Source of the DNA: Thiohalophilus sp046483665
GTDB taxonomy: Bacteria; Pseudomonadota; Gammaproteobacteria; UBA6429; Thiohalophilaceae
Assembly: GCF_046483665.1 (NCBI RefSeq)
Contig: NZ_JAWOCR010000022.1
Coordinates: 1-56,004 of the forward strand
Direction: 5' to 3'
Length of the DNA: 56,004 nucleotides
Positions 35,071 through 42,494 of the stretch are shown here, piece by piece; the first letter of the stretch is position 1; each line of letters starts with the position of its first letter. Both the position numbers and the translations under genes were made by a program. The notes under the pieces are model-generated. The model worked only from the letters and a program-made list of their open reading frames with translations, was not told the DNA's origin and ran no database searches.

Positions 35071-35493
35071 TCAGGCTGTCAGTCTGATCAGGATGAGCAG
35101 TTCTCGATACAACAACAACAACGAGACCAGTATCAGTAACATGCCGAACATCCGTGCGGATTTGCCTTTCAATATCCGCACAGTGAACGGTGATCGTGTA
35201 CCGGCTGGTGGAACACGCAGCGAGGCAATGATTCGCCAGCCATACCAGAGAAAGAACAGAATCGGTAGCAAACGCCAGATACTGTAGACATAGCCGGTCA
35301 GGATCTTCTTCTCGTCAGCCAGTTCCATCACCTGATAAGGGTTGGCCGATCCGGGGTCGGGCACCAGCAAAAAATCGATCAGCGGCTCCAGCAAAACCGC
35401 TATCAGAAAATAAGCGGCAATCACCAGGGCCAGGTTCAGCCGCAATGATTTGTCGCCGGATTCAAATTCGGGCTCGGGGCGTTGCTCCTGCAT
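35071..35493 (-). CDS. three-span membrane protein, unknown function
   Basis: From the ATG at 35493 the protein has 140 residues. It begins with an acidic head (MQEQRPEPEFESGDKS), then membrane spans at about 17-42, 65-88 and 112-135, with a basic loop before the last. No family is recognised. The ribosome site is weak (AGG just before the ATG) and an upstream in-frame start at 35544 cannot be excluded. It is divergent from the ttcA-like gene. Confidence 0.6.
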   Translation of the reverse strand: MQEQRPEPEFESGDKSLRLNLALVIAAYFLIAVLLEPLIDFLLVPDPGSANPYQVMELADEKKILTGYVYSIWRLLPILFFLWYGWRIIASLRVPPAGTRSPFTVRILKGKSARMFGMLLILVSLLLLYRELLILIRLTA

Positions 35494-35596
35494 CCTGACA
35501 ACATAACATATTGCCCCGCTTTGGCCGTAGCGAAAACCCGACAAAACGGGTCATATAATGGTGATGGCGGCAAACACCGGTTACACTGGCGGGGTT

Positions 35597-36376
35597 ATGT
35601 CCAGAAGCGTACCGATTGTCGAAGATAGCCGTAACCACCCTGCGCCACTGCTCAAGGTACCCAAGGCCATCCTGCGACCGGTGGGTCGGGCAATTGCCGA
35701 CTTTGGCATGATCCGCGAGGGGGATCGGGTTTTACTCGGACTCTCCGGCGGCAAGGATTCCCTGTCGCTATTACATATTCTGCGCCATTTGCAGCGCCAC
35801 GCGCCCATCCGGTTCGAGCTGGGAGCCCTGACCGTGGACCCGCAGATCGAAGGCTTTCATCCCGAAACGCTCAAGGAGTACCTGGCCCAACTGGGCATTC
35901 CGTACTTCTTTGAAAGCCAGCCAATCGCCGAGAATGCCAAAAGCCAGATGAAAAACGATTCCTTCTGTGCCTACTGCTCGCGCATCAAACGCGGCATGAT
36001 GTACTCCACCTGCCGGCGCGAGGGTTACAACGTACTGGCCCTGGCCCAGCACCTGGACGATCTGGCAGAAAGCTTTCTGATGTCGGCCTTTCGCGGGGGC
36101 CAGCTACGCACGATGAAGGCCAGCTACACCAATCGCGAAGGCGATGTGCGCATCATTCGTCCACTGGTTTATGTCCGCGAACGACAGACTGGCGACTTTG
36201 CCAATCAGCGGATTCTGCCGGTCATTCCCGACTCCTGTCCGGCCTGTTTCGCCATGCCCACCGAACGGGATCATATGAAGGAACTTCTGGCGCAGGAAGA
36301 AGCCCACAATAAGCAGCTTTTCAAGAGCCTTTTGACGGCCATGCGGCCACTTTACTCAAAAATTACCGCAGAATAG
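35597..36376 (+). CDS. ttcA: TtcA-family tRNA 2-thiolation ATPase
   Basis: This protein of about 259 residues is an N-type ATP pyrophosphatase with PP-loop LGLSGGKDSLSLL, the iron-sulfur CxxC CAYCSR followed by KRGMMY, and a later Cys pair DSCPACF. TtcA makes 2-thiocytidine at tRNA position 32. This copy is shorter than E. coli TtcA (311) and lacks its C-terminal tail, so a TtcA-like paralogue with another target is possible. The start could also be at 35558 or 35564; ATG 35597 precedes the conserved core most closely. Confidence 0.82.
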   Translation: MSRSVPIVEDSRNHPAPLLKVPKAILRPVGRAIADFGMIREGDRVLLGLSGGKDSLSLLHILRHLQRHAPIRFELGALTVDPQIEGFHPETLKEYLAQLGIPYFFESQPIAENAKSQMKNDSFCAYCSRIKRGMMYSTCRREGYNVLALAQHLDDLAESFLMSAFRGGQLRTMKASYTNREGDVRIIRPLVYVRERQTGDFANQRILPVIPDSCPACFAMPTERDHMKELLAQEEAHNKQLFKSLLTAMRPLYSKITAE

Positions 36377-36382
36377 AAATAA

Positions 36383-36493
36383 TTTCCCACATAGGAAATA
36401 TTTATACTTTTAATCCCCGGATTTTCCCTGATTTTAATAATTATGGGAAATATATAACTTAATGCCTGACTAAACCAGCATCGAGTGGGAAAT
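36383..36493. repeat. AT-rich inverted repeat ATTTCCCAC / GTGGGAAAT
   Basis: ATTTCCCAC near 36383 and GTGGGAAAT near 36485 are inverted copies about 95 bp apart. Further TTTCCC and GGGAAA words lie between them (around 36422 and 36445), including the small palindrome TTTCC-CACATA-GGAAA. This looks like either a hairpin element or repeated operator half-sites between the ttcA-family gene and the CRP-type site. Confidence 0.4.
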
Positions 36494-36528
36494 AATGATC
36501 TCGCCGAGAAAACGAAAAGGTCACAGAT

Positions 36529-36544
36529 TGTGAATTAATTCACA
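36529..36544. promoter_or_regulatory. perfect CRP/Vfr-type palindrome
   Basis: The 16-mer TGTGAATTAATTCACA matches the CRP consensus TGTGA-N6-TCACA exactly and is fully palindromic. Downstream on the plus strand a -10 candidate TATGAT (36563-36568) would put the site's centre near -40, the class II activating position. The next gene is the 61-residue ORF at 36668. Confidence 0.65.
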
Positions 36545-36667
36545 CTTCCTGTATCAGGGCGCTATGATTACCCATAATGTCTCGAGGCAGACCCGGGAAG
36601 GCGGGGAGATTCAGCCCGAAATGTTGTCCAGATTGTGTAGCAAGATAAACCTGTCGGGAGGTGTCAG

Positions 36668-36853
36668 ATGAAACACGTCAAACGTGAAGCCCCAGCGATA
36701 GTCCAGTGCGGTGAGCTCTGGTGTATTGAAACAGCGGCCGGGATAGAAGGCCCGGTGGACAGCCAACAGGATGCGGCTGTTTACCTGAACCTGCTCAACC
36801 GGGTGAACGCCGCCCGCAATGAACAGGCTGGCCTGGATTGCGAGACCCCGTAA
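36668..36853 (+). CDS. 61-residue small protein, unknown function
   Basis: This is a small ORF with an excellent ribosome site (GGGAGG 8 nt before the ATG) and its own upstream promoter region with a CRP-type palindrome. The product (MKHVKREAPAIVQCGELW at the start) is soluble, with two Cys in QCGELWC and a C-terminal helix (AAVYLNLLNRVNAARNEQ). No family is recognised. Coding status rests on the ribosome site and the regulatory context. Confidence 0.55.
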   Translation: MKHVKREAPAIVQCGELWCIETAAGIEGPVDSQQDAAVYLNLLNRVNAARNEQAGLDCETP

Positions 36854-36982
36854 GCAACACCTCAATCACCCCCCACGGCCTTATCCGGCTCGCCTGCCTG
36901 AACAGGCCGAGCCGCCACAGGGAAAAGCCTGTATGCTGCCCGGCGTACGGGACTTTTATTTTTCACTTCTGATAAATGACCC

Positions 36983-37849
36983 ATGCGTGAATTTTTGCTG
37001 TTGTTCCTGGCCCGTTTACCGCTGGCAATGCTGCACAGTGCCGGCTGGGTGAGTGGCCAGTTATTGTGGCTGATGCGAACCAAACCGGCGCGGATTGCGC
37101 TACGCAATCTGGAGGTTTGCCTGCCACAGCTGAGTGACACAAAACGCCGGCAACTGGCGCGCCACAGCCTGATTGCCACAGCTTACACCCTGCTCGAATC
37201 CTTTCGCCTGTGGCACGGCCGCGCCGATCGGGCCATCAAGCTGGTACGCCGCGTCGAAGGAGAACCCGCCTTGCGCACGGCACTGGCCCGGCAACAGGGC
37301 GTGATACTGCTGGTACCGCACCTGGGTAACTGGGAGATGGTTGGCCTGTACTGTTCCCGTCACTATCCCATGACCAGTCTCTATCGAACCCAGCGCTCGC
37401 CGTGGTTCGACGACTTTATTCTGCGCGGTCGCCAGCGCTTCGGCGCCGAACTGGTTACTACTACCTCACGCGGGGTACGCGCCGCGGTGCGGGCGCTCAA
37501 ACAGCAACGGATTCTGGGCATCCTGCCCGATCAGAACCCCGGTGCCGGCGCCGGGGTGAGCGTACCGTTTTTCGGCATCCGCACCAACACGCCGGTGTTG
37601 CCCGTCCGCCTGGCCCATCAGCACCAGACGCCGGTGTTGTGTGCCTGGGCCGAACGTCTGCCTCGCGCGCGTGGCTTTGTCCTGCATTTCGAACCGCTGG
37701 ATAATGCCATCGCCGGCCCCGATCCCGAACAGGCCGCCGCACTGATGAACCGCGAACTGGAACGCATCATCCGCCACAAACCCGAACAATACTGGTGGAG
37801 CCACCCGCGCTTCCGCCACCGCCCCGAAGGCGAAGAACCGATCTACTAA
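36983..37849 (+). CDS. LpxL/HtrB-family lipid A acyltransferase
   Basis: This 288-residue inner-membrane acyltransferase has a hydrophobic N-terminal anchor (LLLFLARLPLAMLH), the catalytic HxxxxE motif HLGNWEM and the downstream DQNPGAGAGVSVPFFG segment characteristic of LpxL/LpxM proteins. It ends with the EQYWWSHPRFRHRP motif. It probably adds a secondary acyl chain to lipid A or a lysophospholipid. Whether it is LpxL or LpxM is not determined. Confidence 0.9.
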   Translation: MREFLLLFLARLPLAMLHSAGWVSGQLLWLMRTKPARIALRNLEVCLPQLSDTKRRQLARHSLIATAYTLLESFRLWHGRADRAIKLVRRVEGEPALRTALARQQGVILLVPHLGNWEMVGLYCSRHYPMTSLYRTQRSPWFDDFILRGRQRFGAELVTTTSRGVRAAVRALKQQRILGILPDQNPGAGAGVSVPFFGIRTNTPVLPVRLAHQHQTPVLCAWAERLPRARGFVLHFEPLDNAIAGPDPEQAAALMNRELERIIRHKPEQYWWSHPRFRHRPEGEEPIY

Positions 37850-37868
37850 ATTTCAGGAGAATAAACCC

Positions 37869-38096
37869 AACGCAAAGGCGCAGAGATGCAAAGAACGCAG
37901 AGGAAAAATTGTTTATCTTAACTTGTACGGCTTTTCGTAAACCTGGTGGCAAACGTCAAAAATCGATTAGCGATCAGTTTTTCCCGGGTTAGCTACTTAT
38001 CAACCATCGTACGATAACTCCTGCTGCTTCCGATCCAGGGCAAAATTACTTTTTAATTTTCTTTGCGGTCCTCTGCGTCTCTGCGCCTCTGCGTTA
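37869..38096. repeat. intergenic inverted repeat, family 1 (CGCAGAGG units)
   Basis: The left arm (37869-37903) is built of AACGCAAAGG, CGCAGAGATG, CAAAGAACG and CAGAGG. The right arm (38060-38096) carries the opposite sense: TCTTTGCGGTCC, TCTGCGTCTC, TGCGCCTCTGCGTTAA. About 155 bp of unrelated sequence lies between. It fills the gap between two convergent genes. Confidence 0.7.
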
Positions 38097-38111
38097 ATCT
38101 CTTTTCCCTAA

Positions 38112-38987
38112 TCAACACACTTCACTCAACAGCTGGTCGATCATACGGCGGGCCTGTGAGGCGTAGCCGCCGCCGAACAGGTTGTAGTGGTTGAGGATGT
38201 GATAGAGGTTGTAGAATATCTTGCGGGTGGCATAGCCGGGATCGAGGGGCCAGGTGGCAGCGTAGCCGCTGTAGAATGAGCGCGAGAAGCCGCCGAACAG
38301 TTCCGTCATAGCCAGATCCGCTTCGCGATCGCCGAAGTAGACCGCCGGGTCGAAGATCACCGCCTCGCCGTCGCGGGTGAAGGCATAGTTGCCGGACCAG
38401 AGATCGCCGTGCAGCACCGAAGCGACCGGCCGGTAATCGGTAAAGAAATCGGCGACCCGTTCTTTGAGCTGCTGGCCGCGCTCATACAGGGCGCTGTCGG
38501 CACCATGACGATGTGCCAGATCAAGCTGGAACCCGAGCCGCTGTTCCTGCCAGAAGCGGACCCACTCGTTATGCCAGCCATTGGGCTGGGGGGTGGAACC
38601 GATGGTGTTGTCGCGGTGCCAGCCATATTGTTCGCGGGTGTAGCGGTGCATCTGGGCCAGCTGTTCGCCGAAGCGGTGCATGTCGCCGCTGCCACCGGTC
38701 TCCAGATATTCCATCACCAGATAGGCCTGCCCGTCACTGACGCCAGTTGTGACCGGTTGCGGTACGCGCACGGCATGGGCTTCGGCCATCGTGGCCAGCC
38801 CCTCGGCCTCGGCCTCGAACATCTCGAGCAAATCGGCGCGATTGAATTTGACGAAATAATGGCGCCCGCCGCTGTCGATGCGACTGGCACTGCTGATACA
38901 GCCGCCGCCAATGCCACTCATATTATCAATGGTGAACGGTTCACCCAGCGCCTCGCCAATCGCCCGGGCCAGCTTTTCCTGGTTCAT
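38112..38987 (-). CDS. fructosamine-3-kinase family protein
   Basis: This 291-residue APH-like kinase of the FN3K family phosphorylates ketoamines (fructosamine or ribulosamine) on glycated protein so that they decompose. It shows HYFVKFN (ATP-binding Lys), MEYLETGG, the catalytic loop VLHGDLWSGNY and the metal-binding segment VIFDPAVYFGDREADLAM. The ATG at 38987 has AGGA 9 nt upstream; an in-frame TTG lies 9 nt earlier. It is divergent from the PNPOx-fold gene. Confidence 0.92.
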   Translation of the reverse strand: MNQEKLARAIGEALGEPFTIDNMSGIGGGCISSASRIDSGGRHYFVKFNRADLLEMFEAEAEGLATMAEAHAVRVPQPVTTGVSDGQAYLVMEYLETGGSGDMHRFGEQLAQMHRYTREQYGWHRDNTIGSTPQPNGWHNEWVRFWQEQRLGFQLDLAHRHGADSALYERGQQLKERVADFFTDYRPVASVLHGDLWSGNYAFTRDGEAVIFDPAVYFGDREADLAMTELFGGFSRSFYSGYAATWPLDPGYATRKIFYNLYHILNHYNLFGGGYASQARRMIDQLLSEVC

Positions 38988-39063
38988 GAATATCAATCCT
39001 GCTGCGTTAAAAGCCTGGGCGCATTACACTTGCAGTTCCCGTGCCGGAGTGCAAGTTGCCATT

Positions 39064-39621
39064 ATGAAAGTCTTTGACCATATCAGCCCCGAGCTGGCCG
39101 AGTGGATCGGCCAGCAACCGCTGTTTTTCAATGCCACCGCGCCGCTGAACGGCGAGGGGCACGTTAACCTGTCGCCGCGCGGCCTCGACACACTGAGGAT
39201 TATGGACCCCAATACTGTCCTCATTCTCGATCTGACCGGCAGCGGCAACGAAACCGCCGCGCATCTGGGCGAGAATGGCCGCATGACGCTGATGTTCTGT
39301 GCCTTCAGCGGTCCACCGCGCATCCTGCGTTTGTATGGTCGGGGCGAAGTGATCCTGCCGGTCAGCCCCGACTGGGAGGCACTGCGCAACCGGTTCGATG
39401 ACAGCCTGCCCGGGGTGCGGCAAATCTTCTGCCTGCAGGTGGAACGGATACAGACCTCCTGTGGCTATGGGGTACCGTTGATGGATCTGGTCGGCCAGCG
39501 CGAGGCACTCATCCGTTGGACGGAAAACAAAGGTCCCGGGGGAATTCGCGGGTTCCGTGACAAGCATAACCGGAGCAGTATCGACGGCCTGCCAGCCCCC
39601 GTCGTGGACGAATCCTGGTGA
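39064..39621 (+). CDS. pyridoxamine 5'-phosphate oxidase-fold protein
   Basis: This 185-residue FMN-binding split-barrel protein of the PNPOx-like family has FFNATAPLNGEGHVNLSPRG at the N-terminus, LILDLTGSGNETAAHL and RMTLMFCAF in the barrel, and CGYGVPLMDLVGQR near the C-terminus. Related proteins are FMN- or heme-binding; the substrate is unknown. The start is the first ATG after the divergent fructosamine kinase; upstream in-frame ATGs lie inside that gene. Confidence 0.82.
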   Translation: MKVFDHISPELAEWIGQQPLFFNATAPLNGEGHVNLSPRGLDTLRIMDPNTVLILDLTGSGNETAAHLGENGRMTLMFCAFSGPPRILRLYGRGEVILPVSPDWEALRNRFDDSLPGVRQIFCLQVERIQTSCGYGVPLMDLVGQREALIRWTENKGPGGIRGFRDKHNRSSIDGLPAPVVDESW

Positions 39622-40001
39622 GATTTTGCCCGGATTACAGGCTTTTCAGGGTGCCGATCAGCAATGCATTGTCTGACTTTATGCACAGTCCCTGAAATAA
39701 CAACGTGTTAGGACGAAGTACCTGTTAACCGGCAAAGCCAAAAACAGCAAAAATAATATAACTAACTGATTATGATATGTTTTTCTGTGCGTACAAAATA
39801 TGTTCAATTTAACAATAGTATAACAGTGCCGGGTAGTTGGCCCGGTTTACCCCATTTCATCCACACAGTTATCCACAGAAACTGTGGATAACAGCCATTC
39901 TTAAAACACCTCAAGGACTTAGGTGATTTAACCTAGAATTGATCTGAACGTATGCGGCTAACTGACATGTTTTATCACCCCGATCTACCCACCCGACAGC
40001 C
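39622..40001. other. 380-bp intergenic region with DnaA boxes and AT-rich core
   Basis: This gap before priA has no ORF. It contains four DnaA-type boxes: 39679-39687 (TTATGCACA), 39857-39865 (TCATCCACA, one mismatch), 39869-39877 (TTATCCACA) and 39883-39891 (TGTGGATAA, inverted). A strongly AT-rich segment at about 39745-39830 lies between the first and the rest. A smaller inverted repeat, TAGGT-GATTTA-ACCTA, follows at about 39920. Confidence 0.7.
39869..39891. promoter_or_regulatory. head-to-head pair of consensus DnaA boxes
   Basis: TTATCCACA and TGTGGATAA are both perfect matches to the TTATNCACA consensus and form a perfect inverted repeat around GAAAC. A one-mismatch box lies 3 bp upstream and a further perfect box 182 bp upstream. 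The pair lies 110 bp before the priA start, so it could control priA or mark a DnaA-loading site. Confidence 0.75.
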
Positions 40002-42206
40002 ATGAGCGAGCCGATTCTACAGATCGCCATCCCGACACCATTGCGCCGGCATTTCGATTACCGGCCACCGGCCGGTATCGATCCTGCCTCCCTGACACCA
40101 GGCAGCCGGGTCGAGGTATCTTTTGGTCGACGCCGGATCATCGGCCTGCTGCTGGGTGTCGCAGAACACACCGACGTCCCCTCTCACAAGCTCAAGCGGG
40201 CTGCTGCCCTGCTCGATAAGTCACCGGTCGTCAGCACCGAACTGCTCGAGTTACTGGGCTGGGCCAGCCGTTATTATCAACATCCCATCGGCGAGGTGAT
40301 GCAGCACGCCCTGCCGGTCTTGCTGCGTCGCGAGTCGCAGCCGGCCCGCCGCGGCAGTGAACACTGGCAGCTGACCCCGGCCGGCCTCGCCGCCATGGAA
40401 CAGACGCAGAAGCGAGCCCCGAAACAGGCGGCATTACTGGCCAGCCTGCAGGCGCGCCCGGAAGGTGCCAATGCCGCCGAACTGGACAGCGAGCACGTCA
40501 ACTGGCGACCGATACTGAAAAAACTGATCGAAAAAGGCCGGGTCGAAATGAGCCTGCGCGCCACCCTGCCGCCGCCGAGCGAACAGCGCCAGTCGGCCCC
40601 GACCCTGACCGGTGCGCAACACACCGCCGTGGAGCAATTGCTGCAGCAGCGCGACAGTTTCCACTGCACCCTGCTCGACGGGGTTACCGGCAGTGGCAAA
40701 ACGGAAGTCTATCTGCAATTGATCGAACGGGTCCTCGCCGACAAGCGCCAGGCCCTGGTACTGGTACCGGAAATCGGCCTGACCCCCCAGCTGGTTGAGC
40801 GCTTCCGGGCCCGTCTGAATACACCGGTGGCGGTACTGCATTCGGCACTCAACGATCAGGAACGCTATAACGCCTGGCTGGCGGCGCGCGAGGGCGAGGC
40901 AGGAGTCATCATCGGGACCCGTTCGGCGCTGTTCTCGCCCCTGCCCAGCCCGGGAGTGATCATCATCGACGAAGAGCACGATCTCTCTTTCAAGCAACAG
41001 GATGGCTTTCGCTATTCGGCGCGGGATCTGGCGATCCTGCGCGCGCAGAAACTGGACATTCCCATCCTGCTCGGTTCGGCCACGCCGTCGCTGGAGTCCT
41101 TGCACAACGTGCGCCAGGGTCGTTACCAGCATTTGCGCCTGCCGGAACGGGCCGGTGCGGCGGTTTTTCCCCGCTTTTTGATCCAGGATGTGCGCGGCCA
41201 GAAACTCGAACACGGCCTTTGTGCCCAGTTACTGGCACGCATGCAACAGCATCTGAATCAGCACAGCCAGGTGCTGTTGTTTCTCAACCGCCGCGGCTTT
41301 GCGCCGGTGTTGATGTGCCATGAATGCGGCTGGCATGCCCGGTGCGCCCGCTGCGATGCGCATCTGACCGTGCACCGGCGCCAGCACAAATTGCGCTGCC
41401 ACCATTGCGGCAGCGAACAGACCCTGCCCGAGACCTGTCCCGAATGCCAGACCGGGGAACTGCTGCATATGGGGCTGGGCACCGAACGGGTGGAAAGCGC
41501 CCTGCAGGAACACTTCCCCGAGGCGCGCATCGTACGCATCGATCGCGATACTACCCGGCGCAAAGGCGCCTTGCAGGAGTTACTGCGCCAGGTTCATGCC
41601 GGCGAAGTCGATATCCTGATCGGCACCCAGATGCTGGCCAAGGGGCATCACTTTCCCGACGTGACTCTGGTCGGGCTGCTGGATGCCGACTACGGTCTCT
41701 ATAGTGCCGACTTTCGCGCCAGCGAACGCATGGGCCAGCTGATTTTGCAGGTTGCCGGACGCGCCGGCCGCGCCGAGCGCCCCGGCGAGGTGATGATCCA
41801 GACCCACCATCCTGACAATCCCCTGCTGACGCAGCTGGCCGCCCACGACTATCCCGCTTTCGCCGAGACATTGCTACAGGAACGGGCCCAGGCCGAACTG
41901 CCGCCCTATGCCAGTCTGGCCCTGCTGCGGGCCGAAGCTGTCGATGCGCGTGCCGCACTCGACTTTCTGCAGGCCGCCCGCGACAGCGCCGGCCCCACCG
42001 GGGCCGATCAGCCGTTACTGCTCGGCCCCGTTCCCTCGCCAATGGAACGCCGCGCCGGGCGTTATCGCGCCCAGCTGCTATTGCAGGCCAGCGACCGCCA
42101 GACCCTGCAGCGCTTTTTGCAACACTGGCTGCCGCGCGTAGAACAGCTGCCCGACAGCCGCCGGGTGCGCTGGTCGATCGACATCGACCCGCTGGAGATG
42201 TTCTGA
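40002..42206 (+). CDS. priA: primosomal replication protein N' (PriA helicase)
   Basis: This 734-residue superfamily 2 helicase reloads the replisome at stalled forks. It has an N-terminal 3'-DNA-binding domain (RRHFDYRPP, GRRRIIGLL), Walker A LLDGVTGSGKTEVY, DEEH box IIIDEEHDLSFKQ, the eight-cysteine zinc region (MCHECGWHARCARCD, LRCHHCGSE, TCPECQ) and helicase motifs GTERVESAL, GTQMLAKGH and QVAGRAGRA. All motifs are intact. The start is the first ATG after the DnaA-box region. A composite repeat follows the stop. Confidence 0.97.
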   Translation: MSEPILQIAIPTPLRRHFDYRPPAGIDPASLTPGSRVEVSFGRRRIIGLLLGVAEHTDVPSHKLKRAAALLDKSPVVSTELLELLGWASRYYQHPIGEVMQHALPVLLRRESQPARRGSEHWQLTPAGLAAMEQTQKRAPKQAALLASLQARPEGANAAELDSEHVNWRPILKKLIEKGRVEMSLRATLPPPSEQRQSAPTLTGAQHTAVEQLLQQRDSFHCTLLDGVTGSGKTEVYLQLIERVLADKRQALVLVPEIGLTPQLVERFRARLNTPVAVLHSALNDQERYNAWLAAREGEAGVIIGTRSALFSPLPSPGVIIIDEEHDLSFKQQDGFRYSARDLAILRAQKLDIPILLGSATPSLESLHNVRQGRYQHLRLPERAGAAVFPRFLIQDVRGQKLEHGLCAQLLARMQQHLNQHSQVLLFLNRRGFAPVLMCHECGWHARCARCDAHLTVHRRQHKLRCHHCGSEQTLPETCPECQTGELLHMGLGTERVESALQEHFPEARIVRIDRDTTRRKGALQELLRQVHAGEVDILIGTQMLAKGHHFPDVTLVGLLDADYGLYSADFRASERMGQLILQVAGRAGRAERPGEVMIQTHHPDNPLLTQLAAHDYPAFAETLLQERAQAELPPYASLALLRAEAVDARAALDFLQAARDSAGPTGADQPLLLGPVPSPMERRAGRYRAQLLLQASDRQTLQRFLQHWLPRVEQLPDSRRVRWSIDIDPLEMF

Positions 42207-42212
42207 CCTAAC

Positions 42213-42405
42213 AGTGACGAGGGCCGAGGGACGAGTAACGAGGTTTTGCCTGGGACTGGTTTTAGATCACCCCTCCCTAACCCTCCCCTGGAAGGGGAGG
42301 GGATGATTTTGCGAGTAGCAAAGAGCCATTCCCCCTCCCTCAGGGAGGGGGCTAGGGGGAGGGGATATAAATAAACCTCGTCCCTCGTCACTCGTACCTC
42401 GCCCC
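42213..42405. repeat. intergenic inverted repeat, family 3 (ACGAGTG/ACGAGGT units)
   Basis: The left arm (42213-42244) is made of AGTGACGAGGGCC, GAGGGACGAGTAACGAGGT. The right arm (42375-42405) is the opposite sense: ACCTCGTCCCTCG, TCACTCGTACCTCGCCCC. Between them lies a second, unrelated C-rich repeat (family 4), so one element appears inserted in another. It occupies the priA-argS gap. Confidence 0.7.
42266..42364. repeat. C-rich inverted repeat, family 4, nested inside family 3
   Basis: The left unit contains CCCCTCCCTAACCCTCCCC then GGAAGGGGAGGGG. The right unit contains CCCCCTCCCTCAGGGAGGGGG then CTAGGGGGAGGGG (each given in pieces). Each unit can fold on itself, and the two also pair with each other. 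A GATGATTTTGCGAG stretch separates them. Confidence 0.6.
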
Positions 42406-42414
42406 TGCGCGTAG

Positions 42415-42435
42415 CGCCTGCGCTAGGCGCAGGCG
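42415..42435 (+). other. perfect GC hairpin upstream of argS
   Basis: CGCCTGCGC pairs with GCGCAGGCG around TAG. A possible -10 (TACAAT, 42447-42452) lies just downstream, so the hairpin sits at or before the argS -35 region rather than in the leader. It may be a terminator core without a T-run. Confidence 0.4.
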
Positions 42436-42494
42436 GGCGGGTGGTTTACAATCGGCACCCCAGTAACGACTTACGCAAGCGACTTGAATTTTTC

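Noticed and set aside
39622..40001. Declaring this segment the chromosomal origin oriC
   Set aside because: The boxes and AT-rich core fit, but dnaA, dnaN or mnmG are not in the window and I cannot compute genome GC skew, so only a DnaA-box cluster is claimed.
42213..42405. CRISPR array or insertion sequence between priA and argS
   Set aside because: Units are degenerate and inverted rather than regularly spaced direct repeats, and no cas or transposase gene is present.
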